A DNA stretch of 64,000 nt from Dryas octopetala (taxonomy: Eukaryota > Streptophyta > Magnoliopsida > Rosales > Rosaceae), in NCBI GenBank assembly GCA_963921425.1, contig OY992837.1, positions 17,581,896 to 17,645,895 on the forward strand, given 5' to 3'. Of this stretch, positions 31,751 through 43,649 are shown in pieces. The position numbers were made by a program, and so were the translations under genes. The notes beneath the pieces were generated by a model that saw only the letters and a list, made by a program, of their open reading frames with translations, searched no databases and was not told the origin of the DNA. Each line of letters begins with the position of its first letter. Position 1 is the first letter of the stretch.

Positions 31751-32339
31751 ACTTACCATAGACTGGAGGCTTTCCAGAAAACCTATATTGATGGTCCATC
31801 TTGTCAGCTACCATGTCTAGACAATCAATTATTCAACAACCCTCACAAGCGAATCGATTAGCCATTCTTTCTTTGCCCTAATAAGCTTTAGAGCAATCTT
31901 GTTGATCTGAAATTGTACGTTAGGATGGCTGGGGCATAGAGGTGAGTCAGCTTTTGAGATGAAATCACTAAATAGCCCCTGCACATGAGAGTCATGTAAT
32001 GATATTTAACGAGCTTGTGGACGGAATTGAACGGGAGTGGCACATTTGCTACATTTAAAGATTGGATGGCAAATTAGACATTTTTTTTTTCTGGACGGCA
32101 TTTGCACACAAGCCTCAAAGTCTGGATGACATTTGTGCAATTCGGCAAAAATAATAAGACTCAGCTAAGTAATCCAATATGCTGAATGTACCTCAATGGC
32201 TGTTATGCAACTCTTGTTTTCATTATCTTTATATGTGCACAAAACAAGAAAAACAACAGCTGCAAGAAGCTCTTCATGTGTTGCATATAAGCAACACTAT
32301 TGCAATACCTTAAAGTCATCGAACAAGTATGATGACATA

Positions 32340-32660
32340 TGCAGCGAAACAATAACACAATAGAAATTATGAAGTTGAAAACAAAAGCTCAAGTTTATTT
32401 ATTTTAAAAAAAGAAACATAAAGCTGAATTGAATGAAAACTGAATTGAGAGTAGATTTATTTAAAACTTAAAAGAACTTAATAAACAAAGTACTTTTCTA
32501 AAGATTAGATTATTAGGTCTCCTCATACCATAATACTTATAATCACAATAAAATTATAGCCTACAGGAATATCCATTATATATTCTCTATTACTTAACCA
32601 ATAAAGACATCATATATAACTACTGCTAATCTTTAGTAATATATCATATGTCCATATAAG
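32340..32660 (-). mobile_element. probable Copia LTR remnant
   Basis: Its last ~155 bases (32500-32655) match 22755-22905. It lies on the far side of the MULE from the Copia RNase H remnant, consistent with being the other LTR of the same element. The inner part does not align, so the assignment is tentative. Confidence 0.4.
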
Positions 32661-34260
32661 TTCTTACAATACGGACTCATCAACCATGCAAAATGGCAAA
32701 TTTCCGAATAATAAAATGATATCTCATCCGGCTTATACTCTCCTTGGAGAGATGCTTCAACAAGAATGTTTTATAAAATAAAACATAAAAAATGTCATGT
32801 TATTTTTTAAAAAATTATCGTGCAGACTGCTTCTGGTACGTCGAGGCTTTAAACTGCATGAGTTGGTGTTATTTTCAAGGCACATATGCACAAGACACAA
32901 GTGATAAGAAACTAGCATCCGACTTGACTTGAGGCTGTGCATAAAGCTTTCTCATATTAAATTTAAAGTTGTATTGTAGGCTTAATTATATTTTTACCAC
33001 TCATAATTTTAGTTAATTTCACTTTACCACCTAGAGGTGTCCAATGAGCCGGGCCAGCCCGAATCCGGCACGGGCTCGGCCCGACTCGTTAATAAGTGGG
33101 CCGAGTTGAGCCCGGCCCATACGTATGGGCCAGGTTGGGCCAATGTTCTCTATCCCGTTGGGTCGGCCCGGCCCGAGCCCGTTTTGTGTTGGACCGGCCT
33201 AAGCCCGTTTATACTAGTATTTTCAATTTTTTTTTTAAATTTACTATTAGCCTTGTTTTAATTTTTAATTTTCATTTTGGTGGTGAAATTGAATAGAAAA
33301 TGGAATGAAAGCAGTAGAAAATTTAAAAATTTGATAGAAAATGGAATAACATCAAAGACTATTTGATTTATTAAACAATAATAGAAACTTAAAATAATTA
33401 ATCGGGCCGGTCTGGCTCGGCCCGGCACAACCCATTATTGGGCGGGCCATGGGCTGGGCTGGGCTTAAGGTTTAAAATAATTGGGCCAGCCCAGCCCGAC
33501 CTGATTATTAAATGAGCTGGCCCAAGCACGACACGAAGCACGAATGGGCCGACTTTAAATGGGCCGGGCCATTCGTGCTTCGTGCCTCTTTAACTGATAG
33601 AGTACTCCAACTTTGAAATCAAGTCTTGAGAGTAAGTATTATGTACTAGTTAGCTTGGCTTTGGATCACAACCTTCATATAAATACTCTCCATATGACTT
33701 GAATCATTAGAGATTTCTCTAAGATATATATCTACAAGACATTTTACGTAACAAATATTTCATAATTAACAAATATTTTTTCCCATTACTAATAAAATTT
33801 ACTCATATCTTCAAGTTTCATATCTAATAAACTGATTTGATCTTGAATCTTCTAACATGTTAAATACATAATGAGACTATTAAAATTTGAACAAAATTTT
33901 CACCTAGCAAAAAAAAAAAATTGTTCATAAGATAATTAGTTCAACCCATCCCATTATGAAATTCTGGATTCTCTTTACATGTCTTTCTCTCCCTCCCTCT
34001 CTTTTTTTCTCTCCTCCTCTCTGTCAGACGGAAAAGGAGGCCAGCAAAGAGGAGGAGGAGGAGGAAGAGAGAGAGAGAGAGAACTAAGGTACGCACAATG
34101 TGGTAGGAGGCTGGTGACTGAGACTAGGTCTTGGGTACATGGTTACTACATTTTTGTTTTTTTTTAATTAATGGTTGTTCTTTATGGTCTTCTAGTATTG
34201 GACCAAATTTATAATTTCACAAATTAAGATAGGAGTGAGAGGTGTGTATATAATATAGCA
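32660..34260. repeat. paralogous segment A (matches 43650-45130)
   Basis: 32660-33033 and 33597-34260 align with 43650-43930 and 44526-45140 at roughly 88-92% identity, in the same orientation. Shared features include TCTCATCCGGCTTATACTC, a TATAAATA box after CAACCTTCA (33679-33686), a CT-rich leader and GGTCTTGGGTACATGGTT. The intervening DNA differs in each copy. Confidence 0.75.
33034..33596. mobile_element. GGCCCG-rich non-coding element inserted in segment A
   Basis: It starts TAGAGGTGTCCAATGAGCC at the exact point where alignment with segment B ends and finishes CATTCGTGCTTCGTGCC just before alignment resumes. Many GGCCCG/CGGGCC motifs cluster at both ends around an AT-rich centre. This matches a widespread plant non-autonomous element type with a TAGAGGTGTCCAA terminus; the right terminus seems clipped. 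No coding capacity. Confidence 0.5.
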
Positions 34261-34960
34261 ACAATTTTTTTTTCTTATTAAAGATTAGTAGCATTAGCTT
34301 AGGAGTCTAAAACGTCCGGATTATAACTCTCCAAACAATTTAAACTAAAAAGGAATTATGGATGCAATTCAATTTTATTTTTTCATTTCATGAAAGGTCT
34401 AGTTTAATAAATACACCAGATACGAACTCCCCTAACCAAAAGGAAGTAAATAAATAAAGAGGGGCACTATTCCTATCTTCTTAGACCCGATCGGCGTCAA
34501 CGCTTGGTTTCATAGCATGTAGAGGGCAGAGGAGGAAGATGGAGAAGAGACGAGAAAATCAGGACCGGTCTCGCTAGCAACAGTTGCCGGATGATGGAGC
34601 ACGTGTCGGCGACAGCCGCACTGGGAGAGAAAGCGCACAGATATCAGAGAGAGAGAAAGAGCGCGCACAAATGAGAGAGAGTGAAAATGTGAATGAGAGA
34701 AATGAAAAATTACGAACTACATTCATAACTGGGTATTAGTTAGGTATTATCAGAATATTTAAAAAAAAGGGTCAAATCTAGCTGGGTATTAGTTGACTAG
34801 GAGGTTTTGGGAGAGATTAAATCCTTAATAGAGGGTTTGAATTAATTTACTTAAGGGTGGAGGTTTAGAAATAACCAAGCTCTAAGTAGAGGGTTTTGAA
34901 TTGTTTACTATTATAAAACTATCTATTAATTTATTTGTAACTAGCCCTAAATAAAATTAA
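34261..34960. other. intergenic, no gene seen
   Basis: AT-rich apart from a GC-richer patch (34485-34680) with GA-rich stretches resembling a leader. No domain-bearing ORF. Confidence 0.45.
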
Positions 34961-35070
34961 GGGAATTTTTTTTTCTTTAAGACACATACTTAAGTGTCAA
35001 TCGTAACTTAGGACACATATTTAGAAGTGTATTAAAGTAGGACATATACTTGAACAATGTATTAAAGTAG
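34961..35070 (+). repeat. repeat with an inverted copy at 43545-43640
   Basis: The complement of this stretch (ATACACTTCTAAATATGTGT..., CCTAAGTTACGATTGACA..., AATTCCC) matches 43553-43635. The two arms lie ~8.5 kb apart. The solo LTR is inserted at the edge of this arm. Confidence 0.65.
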
Positions 35071-35075
35071 GACAT

Positions 35076-36970
35076 TGTGAGACTCCGTATTTTTCAAAGA
35101 TTTATTTTAAATATTTTGATCATTTTGGAAATTTATTGGGAAAATAAAAAATGTTTTGGTTTAATTTTAAATTTTTGTTTTAAATTGGGCTTGACCCAAA
35201 AGTTGACTTTTAAAGTTAGTGGGCTTTTAATTTTGACTTTGGGCTTGTTGGAAAGTCTCAAATCCACAAATTCGTAGACACGAAGCACGCGTAAATCGGA
35301 GTTACGGTTTGGGTTTTACAAACGTTCAAAATGAGGGGCAATTTTGTAAAATTTCTTTTAATGATTTTTAAAACCCAAAATCAGTTTTTAAACTCACATT
35401 TCTCTCTCCTCTCTCTCTTTCTCTCTCCCCTGATTCTCTCTCTTCTCACTCCCTCTCCGATCACTCTCTCTTTTCGATTTCTCGGCCCTCCGGCGACAGA
35501 TTTCGACAAGACCAGCGGCAATGGAGTCGTCTCCTCCTTCTTTCTCTGCCCATGTACACTGATCACCTAGAAAGAAGCGACAACGACGTGCAAACTTGAG
35601 CAGACCCGACTGCCTCCGGCGGCAACTTGACTTTTCCGGTGGATTCGAGGCTGACGACCACCCTCATCTTCTTCCTCTCGTCGAGCCGAGCATGGTAGTG
35701 TGCTCTGATCGTCCACCCGATGTCCCACGACGGCAATTGAAGCCCAAACAGCCGCAGCTGCTTCGACGATTTTCTGGCTTTTCCAGCGACTTTTGGCCGT
35801 CAACCTAGGTATAAAAGTCAATCATCTCGACGTCTTCTTCTTGCCTGTGCATTTTGTTTAGGCGGATTTTAAGTTCGTTGTTTTGTGCAAGTTGACCACT
35901 GCGGACCACCGCGGGTCCCGCCCTGGGTGGTCGTGCTGATGACTCCAATTGTTGGTTTTTGGCCTCTGGCCAGTCACACGAAGCTTGTGGGTCAGTTTTT
36001 GTGTGTTTTGTGTGCTGTTCTAAGTCGGGCAGCCACCACGCGTGGCGATTGCCGTTCGTTTCGGTCGTTTAATGGTCCATTTGTGTTTCCGATTGTATTT
36101 GATGTGGTTGTTTGGTCTTAACAAGTACACAGGCTCGGGAAATCTTATTCTCGATGTCATCATGCTGCCAGATTTGATATCCGAGAAAAGGAGCCAAGAA
36201 GGGCAATTCGGTCTTTTCACGTGGTTGAACTGTGAGTGAAATTAGATATATAGTTTGATTTGTTGCTTTTCTTGTGTGTATGCATTTGTTTGTTAGGATT
36301 TGGTTTGGCTAGGACTTGGTAAAGTTTGGGCTTGAATCTTGAGGATGAGAATGTTGATGATTTGCCATGATATTATGGAATATGATGTGTGGTTTGGATT
36401 ATCGTGAATCAGTTTGAGATATGGTATAGGCATATAAATTATATTTGAGGTTAATGGTGGATGATTAAGCTTGAATTGTTGAAATGACTATTACGTTTTT
36501 ATTGGTGGGATCTTTATGTGAAATTGAGGAATTTGATTTATCTTAATGTGTTGAATCATTGGTGAATGAAATATTATGTGATTGAGTAATTATAGATATT
36601 ATTGTGAATTTTTTTTAGTATGGAAATTGAAGAAATTATTGAGGTTAGTTGTTTAAGTCATTTCACTCATACAAGCTTTTGAGCTTACCGGGTTTGTTGT
36701 ATAACCCGGTACACCATGGTTGTGGTGTAGGGTTTGTGTTTTACAGGTTAAGTAGGCTGAGGAGGCAGTGAGGAGAAGACGAGGCAGTGAGACCCATTTA
36801 GTTTTATCAATTATTTGTAATACAGTGGTTTACATAGTGTTTTTGGGCTCACACTGTGATTTATTAAATGTATTTATTTATTATGTTAAGTGCATGGCTC
36901 ATCATTTGAAAAAGAGGTTTAAATGACAAGGTTCTAGTATGTTTATGAGCCCGAGGTTCGGAGCGTTACA
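35076..36970 (+). mobile_element. solo LTR (Gypsy-type) with 5-bp target duplication
   Basis: It begins TGTGAGACTCCG and ends CGGAGCGTTACA, imperfect inverted termini with TG..CA. It is flanked by GACAT on both sides (35071-35075 and 36971-36975), an exact 5-bp target duplication. There is no primer-binding site or polypurine tract beside it, so it is a solo LTR left by LTR-LTR recombination. The 5' part shares a block with the Gypsy LTR at 22908. ORFs inside (35331-36239) have no domains. Confidence 0.9.
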
Positions 36971-37039
36971 GACATTTGGTGGATTCCGTCATCACAGACG
37001 TTAAAAAAAATCAAATACGAGGCACTTGACCTATTTTTA

Positions 37040-37515
37040 AGGGCTAAAATTGATAATTCACCTTAATATATTAAAAAAAAAAAAAAAAAGAAGGAGATGG
37101 CACACCTTTCTTCTCAGCCCTAACTCACCACCGGTGTCCCTACCTGTCACCGGCGGCCCCACCTCCCCCTTCTCTTTCTCCATTTCTCCCTCTATTCCTC
37201 TCTTTCTCTCTATATCTCTCCTTTTTTCTCTGTCTCTTTCTCTCTCTCAAACCCAGTCGGATGAGATGAGAGCTGCAACTTCGACAATAGTGCCGCACTC
37301 ACCTTTCTCAACCCCAGTACGTGTTGTTTTCATTTATTAATTGCTCTTTTTTTGGGTTTTGGGGTTGTTTGATTCAATGGGTTTTTAGTGGGTTTAGATA
37401 ATTATTTAGATCTACTTGGACCTTGGTGATTCATTTGGATCTCTTTTTCTTTTGGGTGCTGAGCTAAGTGGGGTTATAGTGAAGACAAAGAGACAAAGAG
37501 ACAAATATAGGGAGA

Positions 37516-37558
<43 letters not shown>

Positions 37559-37845
37559 GAAGGTGAGCTAGCTATCGCCAGTGAGGGCCCTGAGGAAGGG
37601 GTGTGATTTGCACTCCCTCCTTTTTTTTTTTTTTTGGGGAAGAGAGTGGAGGGGATGAGGGGGTGGCGGCATGGGGAGGTGGGTGCGACAAAGAAGGAGA
37701 AAGAGACAGAGACAAACAGAGAGGGGGGAGGGGGAGGGGGGAGGGGGATGGGGATGGGGAGGGAGGGCTGGGTCGAGTGAGGGGGGAGCTGGAGGGAGGG
37801 CTGGGTCGGGGCTGGGTAAGGCGGGAGGTGGTCGGGTGAAGGGGG
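37040..37845. other. simple-sequence-rich leader-like region
   Basis: Contains an A-run (37071-37088), CT-rich stretches (37180-37250), a (GA)n microsatellite (~37516-37554), a T-run (37619-37634) and a strongly G-rich block. No coding gene is supported; the Pro- and Ser-rich ORFs on either strand are translations of these simple sequences. Confidence 0.6.
37722..37768 (+). repeat. G-run cluster, potential G-quadruplex
   Basis: Eight runs of 3-6 G separated by single A or AT, abutting the Copia LTR within 80 bases. Sequence satisfies any G3+ N1-7 quadruplex rule on the plus strand. Confidence 0.7.
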
Positions 37846-40800
37846 TGTTGCAAATATGAATACTAGGAACACAATACAAGGATCAGTAAACTCAAAAATT
37901 AATCTCAATAAACCAACTTATCAGATGGTGGCTGAAGCACATTAGTTTGTTGTCCTTAAAACCAATTTCGCCCCCTCAGGTTCTTGAACCGATGTAGCAC
38001 GGTGATGGCGTCCGGTTTCCAAGATTCGACAACCTACTCTTAGATAAGGGTGCACACCCAATATCTAGTCGAGTCGAACTTAGCTTGAGCAATTACACAC
38101 CAAATCTGAATGAAAGTAATGTGGAGGATGGGAAGAAAAAGGAACTCTAAGTATTATCTTTATGAGTAGCTCAAAAAGAATATATAGAAGTCCAGCTAAA
38201 GAGTCTTCCCGTTGGATTGAAATAAGTCACATCCACTAACCCCCAAAAATAGCAACTGATGGCTTGATAATATCTCAGTTAGTGGCCCTTAAAAGTAGCA
38301 ACCAATAATTTTATAGATAATGGATAACGAAGTGGTATAACAGAAAATTAGAATTAGTCAACAACACTGAATATAGGAAAGCAACGACTAGACAAATATA
38401 CCTAAGATTCAAAAGAAATATATTGCTGGAAATTAATTTGAATCAACTAAACAATATTCAACAATCCCCCACATGATTCAAATTTGATGTGAATTGAATA
38501 ACTAAATTGACGTGCATTAATGTTGATGTCTTTTGGACTTGAATCAACACTTAGTGTAAGCAGACAGGATCTACAAAAAATGGGTGAAATAAATTTCTTG
38601 AACCCAATTTCTTTTGATGTAAACCACTAATCATACCACACACACAATAAATTTAAAACTCAACTAAGTTCTCGGTTTGATGTGTTTAGGCCATGCATCT
38701 TATCCTAGATTTTCACAAGTGCTCTAGAGAATTAGCCAATTTCTCATAGAAGGCAGCCCCACCTTCACACTTGAATAGGTGGATTCCATCAAGTGTGTAC
38801 TGCAACATCACACACCACCAAAATAAGGCTATGGATCCATTAAGAGTATATTACTCAACCTTACTCATATTACAGTTTGCACTATCTTTATATATCATAT
38901 ACACCATAGGAATGGACAAATAAGTAGTGCATATACTTACCATTTAAGTGGCTTGTTAGTACCCATTGAACCTAATTCATGGGATCTCCATTCACAAAGG
39001 TTGGGTTGCTGCCACAGATGGTTCATTCAAGTGGCTTAAGTCCCATTCCCCTCGATGTCTCTTCAATTAGCTTCCTTGCAAGTCCCTTTTTTAACGGGTC
39101 AGCTAGATTCTCTTTTGACCTCACAAAGTCTAGAGAAATCACACCATCTTTAAGCAGCTACCTTATTAATTTATGCCTCAAGCGTATATGTCTGCTCTTC
39201 CCATTATAGATCTTGTTTTTCGCTATTGATATAGCAGCTTGGTTATCATAATGAAGAACAATTGCTGGACAAGGTTTAGTCCATATGGGTATGTCTACTA
39301 AAAGACTTCTTAACCAATATGCTTCACTTCCTGCCATATCCATAGCAATAAACTTGGCTTCCATAGTAGACCGAGCTTTAATGGTTTGCTTAACTGATCT
39401 CCAAGATACAACTCCACCACCTAAAGAAAACACATAGCCACTTGTGGAATTTAGTTCATCATTATCAGAGATCCAGTTAGCATCACAAAAACCTTCCAAC
39501 ACAGGAAGATAACCAGGAAAAGTAAGACCAAAATTAATTGTCCCTTTAAGGTATCTAAACACCCTACACACAGCAGCCCAATGATCCCAACTAGGATTAT
39601 GAGTATATCTACTTAATCTGTGGACTACATAGGCAATGTCAGGTCTTGTGCAATTCATTAAATATAATAGACTCCCTATGGCCTTAGCATATTCAGATGG
39701 AGATACACTGTCACCTCTATTCTTTTTCAATTGTATACTAGAGTCATAAGGAGTTCTTAGAGTTTCACTTTCAAGATGACCGAATTTCTTTAAAACTGCC
39801 TTTACATAATGTGATTGGGACAAAGCAATACCTTGATTTAGCCTTACTATTTTAATTCCCAAAATTACATTTGCCTCACCAAGCTAGGTCTTTCATATTG
39901 AACTTAGAAGATAAAAATTGTTTAGTTGAAATCACAACATCCAAATTAGTTCCCATGATTAAATATCATCAACATATAAACAAAAAATAACATATGCATT
40001 ATCACATGTTTTACTATACACACATGTATCACCATTATTCAAAATAAAGCCATCAGAGAGAAGAACTGAATTAAACTTTTCATTCCATTGCTTAATTAGG
40101 TGCTTGTTTCAGCCCATATAAAGATTTAACTAATTTACAAACTTTATTATCTCTTCTAGGAATATCATACCCTTCAGGTATCTCCATATAAAATTCTTCA
40201 TCTAACTCACCATTTAAAAAAACGGTTTAACATCCATTTGGTGAATTATAAGTTTATGTATAGATGCAATAGCTAGCAGCACTCTTATTGTGGTAATTCT
40301 TGACACATGTGAAAAAGTATCAAAATAATCTATGTCTTTCTTTTTTTGCCACTAGTCTAGCCTTATATTTATCTATGGAGCCATCAGGTTTTAATTTCTT
40401 TTTAAAAACTCATTTACTACCAATAGGTTTTGCACCAAGAGGTAAACTGACAATTTCCCAAACTTTGCAAAAATTGATGAGAGTCTAATTCATCTTTTAT
40501 TGCTTCTCTTCACAAATTAGCATCATTGGATGAAATAGCTTCTTGAAAAGTTATTGGGTCATCTTCAACCAAGAAAGCAGTAAGAAAATCATCACCAAAA
40601 CTTTTTCCTTTCCTGGCCCTTTTACTCTGTCTAATTTTAGGTTTTTTATTTTGGTCACAACTTTGACTAGTTGAACCTTCAACTAATTTTTCCTTATTGT
40701 CAAGTTTAGTTTTCATTGGAAAAATATTTTCAAAAAATTCGGCATCTCGAGGCTCTACAATTGTATTGGAATCATATAGCTCTGATTTAATGACTAAAAA

Positions 40801-43542
40801 TCTATAAGCAGCACTATTAACAACATAACCTATAAACACACAATCATTAGTTTTAGAGCCAATTCTTTTCCTTTTAATCTCAAGTATTCTAACCTTTGCA
40901 GGACACCTCCACACTTTTAAATATTTTAGACCAGGTGTGTAACCTTTCCACAGCTCATAGGGTGTTATATTAGATTTTTTACTTATCAATCTATTTAAGA
41001 TATGACAAGCACTTAGAATAGCTTCCCCCCACAAGTTTGTTGGTAAACCTGAACCAATCAACAAAGAATTCATCATTTATTTAAGTGTTCTATTTTTCCG
41101 TTCAGCTATTCCATTTTGTTCAGGTGAATAAGGTGCAGTAGTTTCACGTATTATTCCATTATCTTCACAAAATTTTGTAAAAATTGCAGATTCATATTCC
41201 CCACCTCTATCGGACCTTAACCTTTTAATTTTTTTTATCTAATTGATTTTCTACTTCAGTTTTATATTTGATGAACATCTCAAATGTTTCATCTTGTGAT
41301 CTTAACAGATACAGTTTGGTGTATTCAGAAAAATCATCTACAAATGTGATATAATATTTTTTTTCCTCCTCTAGTTATGTTACTTTTAAAATCACCCAAA
41401 TCAGAATGAATTAAACTCAACAAAACAGATTCTCTCTCTACAGCTTTGAAAGGCTTTTTAATAATTTTTGATTCAACATAAGTTTCACATTTACCAAAAC
41501 TAGCTAGAATCAGAAAAGTCAGAGATTAGGCCTACATTATGGATCCTTTTAATTGTCTGTGTATTTGCATGTTCTAATCTATTATCCCACATGCTTAAAG
41601 ATTCAGTCAAGTAAGCAGAAGAAGTACTAGCATTTTTATTCATAACAAAGAGAACATTTAGTACAAACAAACCATTACTACAATAGCCCTTACCCACAAA
41701 TTCCTCATTTTTTGTGAGTACAATTTGTCAGAATCAAATACCAATTTAAGACCCACCTTATTAAACAAAGAACCAGAAATCAAATTCGTCCTAATTTCAG
41801 GCACATGATGAACATCATTGAGTTGGAGGATCTTACCGGAGGTGAGCTTCAACATAACTTCACCCTTACCAGCCACTAGTGATGTTTGAGAATTCCCCAT
41901 GAAGATGTGCTCTCCATTTTTAATTAGTTCATAGGAAGAGAATAGACTCTGATCAACACAAATATGTTTGGTAGCTCCAGTGTCCACCACCCAATCCTTG
42001 CCATTGGAAACCAAATTGACCTCTGAAACAACAGCTGCAATCACTTCTTCTTCAGACTCTACAATGTTAGCTTATGACTTTGTATAATCTTAGGTCTTTC
42101 GATGTCAGCACTCACTTGCATGGTGACTTGCTTTTCCACATACAAAACAGTTTCCTTTCTTTCTTTCTTTTTTTGAAATCAGAGGTTCCTTGTTTCTTGA
42201 AGTTTGGCTCAAATTTCTTGTTGGGACCATTTCTTGAATTGAAAGACTTATTGGTTTTGGATTCCACGAGGTTGGCTTTTGTAGTGCTTTATTTGGCTTT
42301 TTCCTTGATTTCACGAGTTCGGTTGGTTTCCTCAATTCGGATATGGACAATGAGTTCTTGAAGGGTCAATTCTTTTCTTTTATGTTTAAGGGAACTTTTA
42401 TATTCCTTCCAAGATGGGGGTAATTTTTTGATGAGAGCCCTAGCTTGAAAGGTTTCATCTATAGTAGAACCTTCAAGATAATACATCATTGATAAGACGC
42501 TGATACTCAAGGATTTGGGCAGAAACATATTTTTCATCAACCATATTAAAATCCAAAAAATTATCAATAGAAAATTTCTTGGTGCCAGCGTCTTCAACAA
42601 TATATTTTTTTTTAAGAGCATCCCATATATCTTTATATATTAGCAGAAGAATAATTATAATAAAGATCATAGAACTCATTGGCCATACCGTTGAGAATAT
42701 AGTTCTTACAGAGATGTTCAGCCTTGTGCCATTTTTCAGCACCATATTCCTCATCATCAGACTTTGTTTGTGTCAGCACAAAATCAACATTCATTGTTTG
42801 AAGGATTAACAATAGCTTGCCACTCCATCTTTTGTAGTTGGTTCCATCAAATGCTTCCAATTTGGTGATGTTAGGAACTTGAGTTATGATGTTGCGTTCT
42901 ATAGTCGAGGTCGGTTTTAAGATTGTTGCAAATATGAATATTAGGAACGCAATACAAGGATCAGTAAACTCAAAAATTAATCTTAATAGAACAATTTATC
43001 GGATGGTGGTTGAAGCACGGTAGTCCGTTGCCCTTAAAACCGATTTCGCCCCCTCAGGTTCTTGAACCGATGTAGCACGGTGATGGCGTCCGGTTTCCAA
43101 GATTCGACAGCCCACTCTTAGATAAGGGTGCACACCCAATATCTAGTCGAGTCGAACTTAGCTTGAGCAACTACACACCAAATCTGAATGAAAGTAACGT
43201 GGAGGATGGGAGGAAAAAGGAACTCTGTGTTATCTTCATGAGTAGCTCAGCAAGAATATATAAAAGTCCAGCCAAAGAGTCTTCTTGTTGGATTGAAATA
43301 AGTCACATCCACTAACCCAAAAAATAGCAATTGATGGCTTGATAATATCTCAATTAGTGGTCCTTAAAAGTAGCAACCAATAATTTTATAGATAATGGAT
43401 AAAGAAGTGGAATAACAGAAAATTAGAATCAATCAACAACACTGAATATAGGACAGCAACGACTATATAGACAAATATAACTGAGATTCAAAAGAAATAT
43501 ATTGCTGGAAATTAAATTGAATCAACCCAACAATATTCAACT
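37846..43542 (-). mobile_element. Ty1/Copia retrotransposon, full length but decayed
   Basis: The two LTRs are 37846-38463 and 42924-43542 (618-619 bp), both starting TGTTGCAAATATGAATA and ending ATTCAAC(A/T); they are about 90% identical at the start. A polypurine tract (GTGGGGGAT on minus, 38464-38472) abuts the left LTR, making it the 3' LTR of a minus-strand element. gag, protease, integrase and RT/RNase H remnants lie between in Copia order. I see no matching 5-bp target duplication (GGGGG left, GTCTT right), so the flanks may have been rearranged. Confidence 0.87.
39158..42860 (-). pseudogene. Copia gag-pol polyprotein, multiply frameshifted
   Basis: In minus-strand order: gag begins near 42860 (FDGTNYKRWSGKLLLILQ), continues in shifted frames (YKDIWDALKKKYIVEDAG; ARALIKKLPPSWKEYKSSL) and ends with a zinc knuckle CFVCGKASHHASEC (~42110). 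Protease is at 41658-42044 with WVVDTGATKHICVD. The GAG-pre-integrase region is at 41500-41640 (LTESLSMWDNRLEHANTQT). The integrase tail is at 40510-41076 (NLWGEAILSACHILNRLISK; YELWKGYTPGLKYLKVW). Reverse transcriptase is poorly preserved at 39870-40500. The RT end and RNase H are at 39158-39862 ([47 protein letters not shown]). At least eight stops or frameshifts; no product is possible. Confidence 0.87.
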
Positions 43543-43544
43543 GT

Positions 43545-43640
43545 CTTACATCAATACACTTCTAAATATATGTCCTAAGTTACGATTGACATCAAAGTAT
43601 ATGTCCTGAATGAAAAAAATTCCCTAAAATTAAACTAGAA
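43545..43640 (-). repeat. inverted copy of 34961-35070
   Basis: CAATACACTTCTAAATATAT and GTTACGATTGACAT mirror the complement of 34975-35070. It adjoins the right end of the Copia element. Confidence 0.65.
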
Positions 43641-43649
43641 CGAAACTAA

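Larger units (their letters stand above)
26804..32147 (-). mobile_element. 5.3-kb Mutator-like element (MULE) with ~220-bp TIRs
   Basis: The terminal inverted repeats are 26804-27027 and 31927-32147. Shared words include GAATTGCACAAATG at the tips, GATTGGATGGCAAATTAG-type sequence and TGAGATGAAATCAC further in. They are flanked by AAAACAATA (26795-26803) and AAAATAATA (32148-32156), a 9-bp target duplication with one mismatch. The element carries a MURA-type transposase on the minus strand (28180-31056) and a divergent GRF-zinc-finger gene on the plus strand near the left TIR (27201-27589). Transposase frames are broken, so this copy is not autonomous now. Confidence 0.88.

Noticed and set aside
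37474-37908. Overlapping Pro/Ser/Leu-rich ORFs in several frames on both strands.
   Set aside because: They translate (GA)n and G-run simple sequence, and partly the Copia LTR.
38979-39209. Plus-strand ORF in the Copia element.
   Set aside because: Antisense shadow of the RNase H end and the 3' non-coding region of the minus-strand element.
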